Shown in pieces: positions 17,935-25,656 of a stretch of DNA of 64,000 bases. The notes under the pieces were generated by a model that saw only the letters and a program-made list of their open reading frames with translations, did no database searches and was not told the origin of the DNA. This DNA comes from Streptomyces sp. NBC_00162 (GTDB lineage: Bacteria; Actinomycetota; Actinomycetes; Streptomycetales; Streptomycetaceae). The stretch lies in assembly GCF_024611995.1 (NCBI RefSeq), contig NZ_CP102509.1, positions 3,472,001-3,536,000 on the forward strand, in the 5' to 3' direction. Numbering within the stretch: position 1 is the stretch's first letter; each line of letters begins with the position of its first letter. A program made the position numbers and the translations under genes.

Positions 17935-20900
17935 CGCCGCCCGCCCGCCGCGCGACGGCCCTGGACGGCGCGCAGCGCGAGCGCCCGCAGATGCCCGCAC
18001 CGGACCTCGCGCTCCCGGTCGAGGCCCTGAAGCCGGATGGACTGCATGTGGGCGAGGCTCCCGAGGATCTCGCGCTCCGTGCCGATCAGCTGCCCGGACT
18101 CGGCGAGGCTCCGCACGAGCCGTCCCGCGTCCGCCACCACGTCCGCCTGCACCGCGAGCACCGTGCCCAGCGCGTCCGCCCACTCGCGTGCGAGCGGGTC
18201 CGGGCGTTCGTCCCACGGCGCGATCAGGTCGCACAGCGTGCGGCGCACGGTGCGGAACCGTTCACGGGTGGCCGACGGGATCTCCTTCCCGGCGAGGCCG
18301 TGGCCTCCGTCGGGGGCGGCGCCCCACTGCCGGTGGAGCGCGTCCAGTGCGTACGCGCCGACGATGTCGGCGTCCAGGCCGGGACGGCTGCGGAGCAGGC
18401 CCAGCAGCGCGGTCGCCATGTCGCTGCCCGCTTCGAAGACCGCCTCGGCGGCGTCCATCACGAGCGGACCCCCGTACCGCTCGGTCTCCCGGTCGTAGGA
18501 GACGACCGCCAGGTCCGCGGCCAGCCCCGCGTCGACCAGCCCCTTCGCCCAGCCGACGAGCCGGACCAGCGGCGCCGAGGCGTCGGCCCCGGGTGCCCGC
18601 CTCACGCGTATCCGCAGGTGCGGGTGGGGGTCGCCGTAGCGGATGAAGAACCACCGGTCGATCAGGCCCTCCTCGCGCAGCCCCCGGATGAGTTCCGGAA
18701 GGCTGCCGCTGAGGATGTCCTCGTGCCGGGCGGCTGCCGCGTAGAGCTTCACGTGGGCCCAGTCGCCGCCGGCGGTCTGGCGCTTGGCACGGGCGGGGTC
18801 GGCGGCCAGTTCGCGGGCGGCCAGGGCCGCGGCCGGGGAGACGACCGGGACCGGCGTTTCCACCGCCGTCTTCCTGGCCAGCAGGGGGACGACGATCTCG
18901 TTCGCGTACGAGCGGCCGTCCGCGTCGCGCAGCCAGGACGGCTGCGCGGGATCGGCGACCGACTCCTCGAGCACCAGGGCGCCGGGGCCACCGGGTCCGT
19001 AGGAGGTACGCAGGGCGCGCTGGAGCTCGTCCACGCACAGCGGGTTCTCCAGGTCGAGGAGGATCCGGTGGTCGAACAGGCTCAGGTGGACCCAGCGGGG
19101 CACCTGCCAGGCCTGCCGCCATTGCCCGAACGCGTCGAAGAAGGCCTCGCGGTCCATGGCCGCGGCGTCGGCGCAGCCGTCGGGGAATCCCGGGACGTCG
19201 GAGCCGAACAGCCAGCGTGCGGGCTTGAGTACGATCCGCCCCCTGGTCACGCGCGGCAGGAACGGCGCCCGCTCCATGGCGCCCCAGGAGAACTCGGCGA
19301 GTGGGGCCCAGCCGTCCTCCGAAGCCTCCAGCAGGAACCGGCACACGTTGGGCGCGCTGCCCCAGTTGACGAGGTGGCTCTGGGTCACGTGCAGTTGCCT
19401 GTCGAGGCGAGCCGACCGCAGGTAGAAGCGGTCGGGAGTCGCCCCCACCAGTACATCGGAGAGGTCTATCTGCTGTACGTCGCCTCCTGTGGGCGAGGCG
19501 TTGACGCAGATCTCGTAGCGGCGAACCGGCGGGTGAACGGCGACGTTTCCTCGCCGCCCCTCCAGCTGGGCGTAGTTGAGCTCGGCGAAGACCGTGGCGG
19601 TGCAGAGCTCCTCCTCGGCCGTGGCGTACTCCTGTAGCAGCTTCTGGAAGTTCTCGCCGAGCAGGTCGAAGAACCGCCCCCCGAAGCGGCCGCCGTCCCG
19701 CATGGGGCCCGTGCTGAGCACGAACTTCCAGTCTCCGTCGTCCAGTTGTCCCCGCGATCCCGCGACGACCTGCCCCATGATGTCCAGCGACGGCCGGGCG
19801 TCCGGGCCCGAGCCCCCGTCGTCCCGAGGCTGCCACGCCTTGAGAAAGGCATCCGTGATCTCCACTTCACGCTTCCCTTGGTGGAGCGCTGCGGCAGCGA
19901 GGGCGGCCAGTGCCTCCTCCTGCTCCCGCCGGTCCTTCCTCGGGGAAGGAGTCAGGGGCAGTTCGCGGGGCGGATACCTGTACGTCTCGGGTGCGTCAAG
20001 GCCGGTCTCGGGATTCAGCAGGTCCAGGACGGGGACCTCCGCCCCCACGCCATAGCGCTCGAGGAATTCCCTGTGGTACACGGCGAGATGGTGCAGCCGG
20101 GGTGTCTGCTGCCCCAGTCGCAGCAGCACGTCGGCAGCCTCGGCGGCGGCGTCGGCCACCTGCGAGTGGAGGGTGGTGCCCCTCAGGTCGAGCCGTGCGT
20201 CCGCGTGGAACGGGCTTTGTGTGTGGCCGGGCACCACCACCCGCTGGTGGTCGTACAGCTCCGCCAGCAGTCGGCTGCCTTCCTCGGGCGGGGCCTGGTC
20301 CGCTGCCGCGGCGAGCTGCCGGGTGCGGCGCAGGGCCCGGCGGTAGCGGCCGGCGCCGGCGAGGCCTTCGATGCGGTCGAGGACCGCCTGCTCGGGACAG
20401 GGGTGGGTCAGGGCGGGGCGGAGGTCACTCGTCAGCATGCCCAGGTCCCACAACTGGTCCATCAGGGCCGTGATCTTCGCCGGCGGCGCCGCCGGGAACT
20501 CCCCCGCCAGCGCGGCGATCAGCTCTGACCAGCGCGGCCGGGCGGCGGCTCGGGCCAGGACGGCATCGACGGCCCGGGTGGCGCGGACGCTGCTCGACTG
20601 CTGGTCCGCCGTGACCGATGTCTGAGCCACGGCCAGCGTGATGCGGTCGCCGGTGCGCTGGAGCAGCGGGTTCACTCCGACCGTCAGCTCGCCCCGCAGC
20701 TCCGGATCGCCCTCCATCTCCTTGACCAGTGCCATGAGCCACCCCATGTCCGCGCGGGTCCTGCCGGCCGCCGGGTGTTCACCGGTCCGCGCCAGCGTGG
20801 TGGCTTCGCCGAACTCCCCCGCCTCCACCTGCGCGAACAGACCGTACGGGGTGGGCCGGGAGCTCATTCGGGACAGGTAGCGCAGCAGTGAGGAATGCAT

Positions 20901-21125
20901 CCGGTCGGCGGCGCGGCTGTCGGCCCCGGGCGCGCTCTTCTCCAGCTCCTCCGCAAGGCTGTGGCTGGCCACGCGCACGGCCTGTCGGACCAGGGGCTGC
21001 TCCCCCAGCGTCCAAAGGTGATCGCGGGCACCCCGGCCCCGGCCGTCGAGTGCCTCGACGTACGGGTCGACCGGCAGCGCCGGCGAGCGGACCAGGAAGA
21101 ATCCGGCAGGGGTGTACAGACTCAT
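17931..21125 (-). CDS. lanB: Class I lanthipeptide dehydratase LanB, full length
   Basis: 1,064 aa from the ATG at 21125 (MSLYTPAGFFLVR). LanB enzymes use glutamyl-tRNA to glutamylate Ser/Thr of the precursor and then eliminate glutamate to give Dha/Dhb. The large N-terminal glutamylation domain spans about residues 1-770, with DSRAADRMHSSLLRYLSRMS and SSRPTPYGLFAQV typical. The C-terminal SpaB-type elimination domain (about 780-1064) includes DWAHVKLYAAAARHEDILSG and WFFIRYGDPHPHLRIRVRR. Both domains are in one chain, so this is not the split thiopeptide form. The stop overlaps the exporter start; lanC ends 25 bp upstream of the ATG. Confidence 0.93.
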   Translation of the reverse strand: MSLYTPAGFFLVRSPALPVDPYVEALDGRGRGARDHLWTLGEQPLVRQAVRVASHSLAEELEKSAPGADSRAADRMHSSLLRYLSRMSSRPTPYGLFAQVEAGEFGEATTLARTGEHPAAGRTRADMGWLMALVKEMEGDPELRGELTVGVNPLLQRTGDRITLAVAQTSVTADQQSSSVRATRAVDAVLARAAARPRWSELIAALAGEFPAAPPAKITALMDQLWDLGMLTSDLRPALTHPCPEQAVLDRIEGLAGAGRYRRALRRTRQLAAAADQAPPEEGSRLLAELYDHQRVVVPGHTQSPFHADARLDLRGTTLHSQVADAAAEAADVLLRLGQQTPRLHHLAVYHREFLERYGVGAEVPVLDLLNPETGLDAPETYRYPPRELPLTPSPRKDRREQEEALAALAAAALHQGKREVEITDAFLKAWQPRDDGGSGPDARPSLDIMGQVVAGSRGQLDDGDWKFVLSTGPMRDGGRFGGRFFDLLGENFQKLLQEYATAEEELCTATVFAELNYAQLEGRRGNVAVHPPVRRYEICVNASPTGGDVQQIDLSDVLVGATPDRFYLRSARLDRQLHVTQSHLVNWGSAPNVCRFLLEASEDGWAPLAEFSWGAMERAPFLPRVTRGRIVLKPARWLFGSDVPGFPDGCADAAAMDREAFFDAFGQWRQAWQVPRWVHLSLFDHRILLDLENPLCVDELQRALRTSYGPGGPGALVLEESVADPAQPSWLRDADGRSYANEIVVPLLARKTAVETPVPVVSPAAALAARELAADPARAKRQTAGGDWAHVKLYAAAARHEDILSGSLPELIRGLREEGLIDRWFFIRYGDPHPHLRIRVRRAPGADASAPLVRLVGWAKGLVDAGLAADLAVVSYDRETERYGGPLVMDAAEAVFEAGSDMATALLGLLRSRPGLDADIVGAYALDALHRQWGAAPDGGHGLAGKEIPSATRERFRTVRRTLCDLIAPWDERPDPLAREWADALGTVLAVQADVVADAGRLVRSLAESGQLIGTEREILGSLAHMQSIRLQGLDREREVRCGHLRALALRAVQGRRAAGGRR

Positions 21126-21150
21126 GGGGTCACTTTCTTCCGCAGGTGGG

Positions 21151-22467
21151 TCAGGCGATGAGCAGGGCGCGTTGCCACCGCCGTCGGGGGGCGGGCGCGG
21201 ACACGGTCCACAGCACTGCGGCAACACCGGCTGCTCCGCACAGGAAGTCCGGGTTGTCGATCCGCAGGTCGGGCCTTTCGAGGTTCTGCACCCCGAAGGC
21301 CAGGTCCTCGGAGCAGTGCGCGAGCAGCCGCTCCGTCAGTACGGGGAGCGCGGCCCTGGCCTGGACGCTGTCCGTCGTACGGGCGAAGACCTCACAGATC
21401 GCCAGCAGGCCCGCCAGGCCGTGGCAGATCGTGGGCGACAGGGTGTGGATGTGCTCTTCGGACCGTCGCAGCGCCGCTTCGAACGCCGCGACGGCGTAGG
21501 CCCGCAGTTCCTCGTCCTCCAGGGCGTCGGCCGCGATGAGCAGGGCGGCGGCGATCCCCGGCGCTCCGTAGCACCAGGCTGTCCTGGCGGGGTGCCGGGC
21601 CTGGGTGCGCCTGCCTTCGGGGTCCATCGCTATGCCGCTCGGCCAGTCGATCCCGAAGCCGTCCTCGACGGCGGCGGACGACAGCAGGGCGATCCCGTTG
21701 CCGATCGCCTCGCGCAGGCCGGGGCGGCGGTAGCCGGCTCGCCAGGCCAGGGACAGCGCGGCGAGCGGGCCGGGGATGCCGTGGGCGAGGCCCAGGTTGA
21801 TGTACCCGTGCGGATACTCCTCCAGGTCCCTGGGAAGCAGCGGGTAGTCCTCGGGCGGGACGACCCAGCGGGACTCCGCCTCCGCCGGGGCGGGGGTGCA
21901 GAGCCGCACCAGCTCGTCGACGAGTCCGTGGACGCCGTCCCGCAGTGCGGCATCCGGTCCGGGCACGGACAGCAAGTAGCCGAGGGTGCCCGCCGCTCCC
22001 TGTAGCGCGTCGTACTCGGCGATGCTCGCATGGGAGCCGACAGCCGGCTTGTCCCGAGCGCCCAGCTGGTCGGCGAGGCGGGTGTGCAGGCTGTCGAGCG
22101 GTCGCTGGTAGCGCTGGTCGCCCGCGGCGAACTCCGAAAGTGCGAGGGCCAGGCCGGCCGACCCGCCGACGATGCCATGGCCGAACAGCGGCCTGTCGTG
22201 GGTGCTCCGCACCGCTCGGGTCAGCGTCCCGTGTGCGGCCCGGCGCCAGTGGTCACCGGATTCCGGGTCGGCCTCCGAGGCCAGGCGCAGCACCATCGCG
22301 ATCCCGGCGTCACCGGCGAGCAGCGAGCTGGCGCGCCGCGCTCCCGAAGTGTTGGGGTCTGCGGTCGACGCGGCCACGCGGTCGGCGACGTACCCGGCAT
22401 CGGCGAGGCGCGAGGCGATCAGGTGTGCGGTGCGGCGTGCCTGCCCGGCGAGGGGGCCGGTGATCAC
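21151..22467 (-). CDS. lanC: Lanthipeptide cyclase LanC
   Basis: 438 aa from the GTG at 22467, which overlaps the sulfotransferase stop as GTGA. The zinc site of LanC cyclases is present: Cys299 in WCYGAPG, then Cys348-His349 in CHGLAG. The catalytic-site histidine is in LAHGIPG (His229), and the terminal FLCGAAG repeat is also kept. It should add cysteine thiols to the dehydro residues made by LanB to form (methyl)lanthionine rings. All recognised functional residues are intact. Confidence 0.94.
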   Translation of the reverse strand: MITGPLAGQARRTAHLIASRLADAGYVADRVAASTADPNTSGARRASSLLAGDAGIAMVLRLASEADPESGDHWRRAAHGTLTRAVRSTHDRPLFGHGIVGGSAGLALALSEFAAGDQRYQRPLDSLHTRLADQLGARDKPAVGSHASIAEYDALQGAAGTLGYLLSVPGPDAALRDGVHGLVDELVRLCTPAPAEAESRWVVPPEDYPLLPRDLEEYPHGYINLGLAHGIPGPLAALSLAWRAGYRRPGLREAIGNGIALLSSAAVEDGFGIDWPSGIAMDPEGRRTQARHPARTAWCYGAPGIAAALLIAADALEDEELRAYAVAAFEAALRRSEEHIHTLSPTICHGLAGLLAICEVFARTTDSVQARAALPVLTERLLAHCSEDLAFGVQNLERPDLRIDNPDFLCGAAGVAAVLWTVSAPAPRRRWQRALLIA

Positions 22468-23441
22468 TGTCCGGCCTCCCGCGCGTAGCCGAAGCTGTCG
22501 AGGAGGTGGCCGAACCTGGCCTCGAACCGCTCCACGTGCGCGGGGGAGAAGGACTCCCGCCAGCGTCCGGTACGGCCCTTGTTGAGCGTGAAGGACTGCG
22601 GGTTGAAGAGGCGGTCGACGACGGACTCGGGGTCGACGTCGTGGTCCAGCCAGTCCGCGACGCGCCCCACCGCGGCCAGCTGCGCCGCGCGGCTCCCGCC
22701 GCCCTGCGGGCCGACGAGATCCTCGAAGGAGACGTGGCAGACGTTCGGGTGGTGCAGAAAGCTGATGGCGGACTCGAAGTCGGACAGCAGCGGCATCTGC
22801 GGATCGGACAGCGCGTAGTCCAGCTTCTTCCCGTAGTCCTCGATCGACTCCAGGACCGGACCGAAGATGGCCGACTCCGGGTACCTCATGAACTTGAGCC
22901 CGTTGTTCCGGGAGAAGAAGTCCACGAGCGAGACGAGGACGTCCCTGGGGTCCCGGTAGTTCAGGATCACCTTGGGGGAGCCGGTGTTCACCCACTCGGC
23001 CAGGAACGAGCTGTCCATCCGCCAGACGTCCACCGAGTGGAAGATCCAGCTCACACCGGCCGGGGTACTGGAAAACGGAGCGGTCCAGATCTCGGGGCGC
23101 ATCTTCGGGCCGAAGCGTGCCTCCGGAGCCATCGCCTCGACATGGGCCAGCGGCGCCACGGCCAGGCGGGTCTGCCACGCCCAGGCCAGCTGGAGCCAGA
23201 CCTCGTCCGTGGTACGGATGAAGGCGTCCCGGTCCCGCTCGTGGTCGAGTGCTTCGAATTCGGCGGGGTCGAGGAACTTCTCCGCCATCTCGAGCCGCTC
23301 GCGGATACTGAAGGCCGGGCGCCCCGCGCTCGGCGGTACCGGCTCACCGTAGATCCTGTAGCCGAGGTGCACGAGCAGTTCCTGCACCAGGTGGGTTCCG
23401 CTTTTCCGCGGAGATATGACGAAGACCCGCTCGCTTGACAC
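22464..23441 (-). CDS. PAPS-dependent sulfotransferase within the lanthipeptide operon
   Basis: 325 aa using the GTG at 23441, nine bases after AGGG. The fold's PAPS-binding motifs are visible: the 5'-phosphosulfate loop PRKSGTHLVQELL (about 11-23), the 3'-phosphate motif YRDPRDVLVSLVDF (about 162-175) and the C-terminal KGRTGRW (about 288-294). It resembles cytosolic-type sulfotransferases that act on hydroxyl groups. It lies between the precursor genes and lanC, behind a hairpin, and its stop overlaps lanC. The substrate is probably the lanthipeptide. The Tyr of the conserved NWYSC segment is the simplest candidate; Ser/Thr or a hydroxylated side chain are alternatives. The substrate is inferred from position only. 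Confidence 0.85.
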   Translation of the reverse strand: MSSERVFVISPRKSGTHLVQELLVHLGYRIYGEPVPPSAGRPAFSIRERLEMAEKFLDPAEFEALDHERDRDAFIRTTDEVWLQLAWAWQTRLAVAPLAHVEAMAPEARFGPKMRPEIWTAPFSSTPAGVSWIFHSVDVWRMDSSFLAEWVNTGSPKVILNYRDPRDVLVSLVDFFSRNNGLKFMRYPESAIFGPVLESIEDYGKKLDYALSDPQMPLLSDFESAISFLHHPNVCHVSFEDLVGPQGGGSRAAQLAAVGRVADWLDHDVDPESVVDRLFNPQSFTLNKGRTGRWRESFSPAHVERFEARFGHLLDSFGYAREAGQ

Positions 23442-23467
23442 TTCAGGCCGCCCTTTCACATGAGTAC

Positions 23468-23496
23468 GGCGGCCTGCCCTGAAAGGGCAGGCCGCC
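23468..23496 (-). terminator. 13-bp perfect hairpin between lanA1 and the sulfotransferase gene (attenuator)
   Basis: GGCGGCCTGCCCT (23468-23480) pairs perfectly with 23484-23496 around a GAA loop. It starts 12 bp after the lanA1 stop codon and ends before the sulfotransferase ribosome-binding site. Such leaky terminators behind precursor genes keep precursor mRNA in excess of enzyme mRNA. Confidence 0.75.
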
Positions 23497-23508
23497 TCCC
23501 GATCATTG

Positions 23509-23703
23509 TCAGCAGACAGCGCAGGTAATGAGCGTTGCCTCCTGGTCGCAGCAGTACGAGGCACACGTGCCCTTGCACGAGTACCAGTTGCTGAACCCGC
23601 CCTCGATGGACGGGATGTCCGAGCTCACCGCGATGCGCACATCGAGGTCGAAGTCATCGAGGCCGTGGTCCTGGACGACGGGCTCCACCAAAGAAACCGA
23701 CAT
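23509..23703 (-). CDS. lanA1: FxLD-type class I lanthipeptide precursor 1
   Basis: 64 aa from the ATG at 23703, with GGGAGAAAAC directly upstream. The leader contains FDLDVRI, the FxLD/FNLD motif recognised by LanB. After SDIPSIEG comes the segment conserved with precursor 2 (GFSNWYSCKGTC), and then a variable tail ASYCCDQEATLITCAVC. Six cysteines and several Ser/Thr are available for rings. It sits second in the lanA2-lanA1 tandem pair, followed by a hairpin and the sulfotransferase. The leader cleavage site is unknown; the region around GG before the conserved segment is a guess. No similarity to a named lanthipeptide was recognised. Confidence 0.9.
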   Translation of the reverse strand: MSVSLVEPVVQDHGLDDFDLDVRIAVSSDIPSIEGGFSNWYSCKGTCASYCCDQEATLITCAVC

Positions 23704-23762
23704 GTTTTCTCCCATGAGTTGATTGGGGCCGAATGGAACGAGATGATTTTCTCTCGCCATCC

Positions 23763-23802
23763 GTCCCGGATTCCTGATGCAAATGTCCCGACCGTGTCCC
23801 GA
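23763..23802 (-). promoter_or_regulatory. 11-bp-phased GTCCCG repeats upstream of lanA1 (candidate SARP site)
   Basis: GTCCCG begins at 23763, 23785 and 23796 (spacings 22 and 11), the last two as TGTCCCGA. The site is 60-99 bp upstream of the lanA1 start and reaches the end of lanA2. The same phasing occurs upstream of lanA2. Direct repeats with an 11-bp period are the binding signature of AfsR/DnrI-type regulators. Confidence 0.65.
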
Positions 23803-23803
23803 T

Positions 23804-23995
23804 TCAGCAAAAACAGTGGGAGTACATAATGGGCTGCGAAACGCATTGCATGCCACACGTGCCCTTGCAGGAGTACCAGTTGCTGAAGCCGGCCTCGATG
23901 GGCGCCATGTCCGAACTCACCGCGATGCGCACATCGAGATCGAACTCATCGAGGCCGAACTCCCGGACGACCGGATCTACCAGAGAAACTGACAC
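23804..23995 (-). CDS. lanA2: FxLD-type class I lanthipeptide precursor 2
   Basis: 63 aa from the GTG at 23995, with GAGGGGG five bases upstream. The leader matches precursor 1 almost residue for residue and keeps FDLDVRI. The conserved boundary segment GFSNWYSCKGTC is identical, but the tail is different: GMQCVSQPIMYSHCFC. Five cysteines are present. The two genes look like a recent tandem duplication that also copied the promoter, with divergence restricted to the C-terminus. Two related products, or the two components of one activity, are both possible. Confidence 0.9.
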   Translation of the reverse strand: MSVSLVDPVVREFGLDEFDLDVRIAVSSDMAPIEAGFSNWYSCKGTCGMQCVSQPIMYSHCFC

Positions 23996-24050
23996 GTTTC
24001 CCCCTCGCAATTGGGGCCGAATGAATCGAGACGATCATCTCCCGGATTCC

Positions 24051-24089
24051 GTCCCGGATACCTGATCCAGATGTCCCGACTGCGTCCCG
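24051..24089 (-). promoter_or_regulatory. 11-bp-phased GTCCCG repeats upstream of lanA2 (candidate SARP site)
   Basis: GTCCCG begins at 24051, 24073 and 24084, repeating the 22 and 11 spacing seen upstream of lanA1. It is 56-94 bp before the lanA2 start and just after the stop of the HExxH gene. The repeats imply an independent promoter for the lan operon. Confidence 0.65.
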
Positions 24090-24096
24090 GCTTTTC

Positions 24097-25572
24097 TCAC
24101 CGCACGAGCCCGGCCGCCGTCAATTCGGAAAGGCAGGCGTCGACCTGGGTGCGCGCGGACTCGGAATCCAGTCCTGCCCTGCGCCCGTATTCATCCCGTA
24201 CGGATCCCACGTCTCGGCCGTCGCACAGCGAATAGATCAGCCATGAGCGTGCGTTGAGCCAGTGCATCGCGGCGGTGTCCGTGTTCACCACGAGCAGTTC
24301 CCCCCGCTCGGGCAGCGGCCGGGCCATCGCGCACGTGGTACGGCGTACCACCACGCCCTCCGGCACGGCGGGCGGCTGCGCCGGGGCCACGCCTGCCACC
24401 CCCGTGGGCGGCGTGATCCCGGAGTCCTCGTGCACCAGGTGCAGCGCGTCGAGCAGCCAGCTCAGGAACCGCCGGCCGTCGGCCGTCAGGCGCCCTTCCG
24501 GCAGGCCGAGGGCGTACTCGGCCAGGTAGCGGGCGCGCTCCAGGCTCGACCCGTAGGTGCCGTTCCGGGCCGCCTCCGTGTCCGGGCTCACCGCGTCGAT
24601 GACCTCCCCCGACGGCGGATCGCCGAACTGCGCCCGGAGCGTGTCGTCCGCGTGCCGGGCGGCCTCCTGGAACACCAGCATGTGGACGTAGAAGTGGAGC
24701 GCGACGAGCACCCGTACGAGCCGCCATTGCGTCTGCCGCCACGGGATCGGCACCGACAGGTCCGCGTCCTTCAGCAGCGCGCCCGAGCGCAGCGCGTCGA
24801 AGAGCTTGAGGTGGACGCCCTCGTGCAGGAGGGTCTCGGCGGCCGTCCACGGGTCGTCGAGGCGCTCCGGGGCCATCAGGATGGCCGACGGGAGGGGGTC
24901 ACCGCCCGAGAGCGACTGCAGCGGGCCGTCGGCCGACTCCCCCCGGGTGAAGCCGACGACGGAGACGTGCCGCAGCACGCTGGGGCCGACCTGCGGCAGC
25001 AGCCGCGTGAGCAGGTCGGCTCCCCGGGTCAGCGCTCGGCACATCTCCGGGGTCGGTATGACGGGATCCGCGGCCGGACCGCCTTCGATGCTGCCGTCGT
25101 AGAGCCGGCGCAGCCGGGCCGACAGGTCCCCCGGCACCCGGTCGGCCGGGCTCATCTCGGTCCACAGCCAGGCGGGCCCGTGCTCCGGCCACGGCCTGAC
25201 GTGCGGGGTGGCCATCCGCTCGCACGGCCCCAGGCCGTCCGGGTCGAGCGGCAGGCGGGCGGCCAGTTCGGCGAGGCCGAGGGCGCCGGAATGGCCGTTC
25301 TCCAGCTTGGCCATGTCGTCCTCGAAGACGTTGCGCAGGACCGGGTCGCCGAGCAGCGGTAGCAGCTGCTCGCGGCTCAGCAGCGAGAGCCGCCGCAACG
25401 CGTCCGGGTGGCGGGCGTCCTTCTGCGCCAGCAGCTGGAGGCCGAGGACGAAGCGGGCCACGTTGCGTTCTCCGATGGCCCCGGAATCACCGAATCGGCC
25501 ATCGGCGACCAGCAGTCCGTCCGCGCGGCCGATTTTCTCTCGGGAGGAATCACGTGATGCTACAAGCGACAT
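24097..25572 (-). CDS. HExxH-motif RiPP-modifying enzyme fused to a PqqD-like recognition domain
   Basis: 491 aa from the ATG at 25572; the ribosome-binding site is weak. The metal motif is HEGVH (about 250-254) in LLHEGVHLKLFDAL. Upstream lies a mostly helical region. The C-terminal 90 residues (MHWLNARSWLIYSLCDGRD, then ending in CLSELTAAGLVR) look like a PqqD-type RiPP recognition element. This matches the family of HExxH-containing putative peptide-modification proteins. Some RiPP HExxH proteins have been reported to be Fe(II)/2-oxoglutarate-dependent beta-hydroxylases. Which reaction occurs here is not decidable by eye. Candidate substrates are the 45-aa peptide encoded just upstream and the two lanthipeptides. 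Confidence 0.75.
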   Translation of the reverse strand: MSLVASRDSSREKIGRADGLLVADGRFGDSGAIGERNVARFVLGLQLLAQKDARHPDALRRLSLLSREQLLPLLGDPVLRNVFEDDMAKLENGHSGALGLAELAARLPLDPDGLGPCERMATPHVRPWPEHGPAWLWTEMSPADRVPGDLSARLRRLYDGSIEGGPAADPVIPTPEMCRALTRGADLLTRLLPQVGPSVLRHVSVVGFTRGESADGPLQSLSGGDPLPSAILMAPERLDDPWTAAETLLHEGVHLKLFDALRSGALLKDADLSVPIPWRQTQWRLVRVLVALHFYVHMLVFQEAARHADDTLRAQFGDPPSGEVIDAVSPDTEAARNGTYGSSLERARYLAEYALGLPEGRLTADGRRFLSWLLDALHLVHEDSGITPPTGVAGVAPAQPPAVPEGVVVRRTTCAMARPLPERGELLVVNTDTAAMHWLNARSWLIYSLCDGRDVGSVRDEYGRRAGLDSESARTQVDACLSELTAAGLVR

Positions 25573-25611
25573 CGAAAACACCGTCCGGTACGGAGTGCGG
25601 GAAAAAGGGAA

Positions 25612-25642
25612 CCGGGGGGTGCCCGGAACTGGCACCCCCCGG
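25612..25642 (-). terminator. 12-bp perfect hairpin between the 45-aa peptide gene and the HExxH gene (attenuator)
   Basis: CCGGGGGGTGCC (25612-25623) pairs perfectly with 25631-25642 around the loop CGGAACT. It lies 14 bp after the peptide stop and 40 bp before the enzyme start. The arrangement mirrors lanA1-hairpin-sulfotransferase. Confidence 0.7.
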
Positions 25643-25656
25643 CTGAATGTCACGCC

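Noticed and set aside
17935..18234. N-terminal extension of the exporter by 100 residues
   Set aside because: The extension is Arg/Gly/Pro-rich and antisense-like to nothing useful; it is the LanB gene read in another frame. The GTG at 17934 with GTGA overlap is preferred.
23704..23856. 115-aa version of the first lanthipeptide precursor
   Set aside because: The extra 51 residues cover the spacer and the end of lanA2; the ATG at 23703 has a perfect ribosome-binding site and aligns with the second precursor start.
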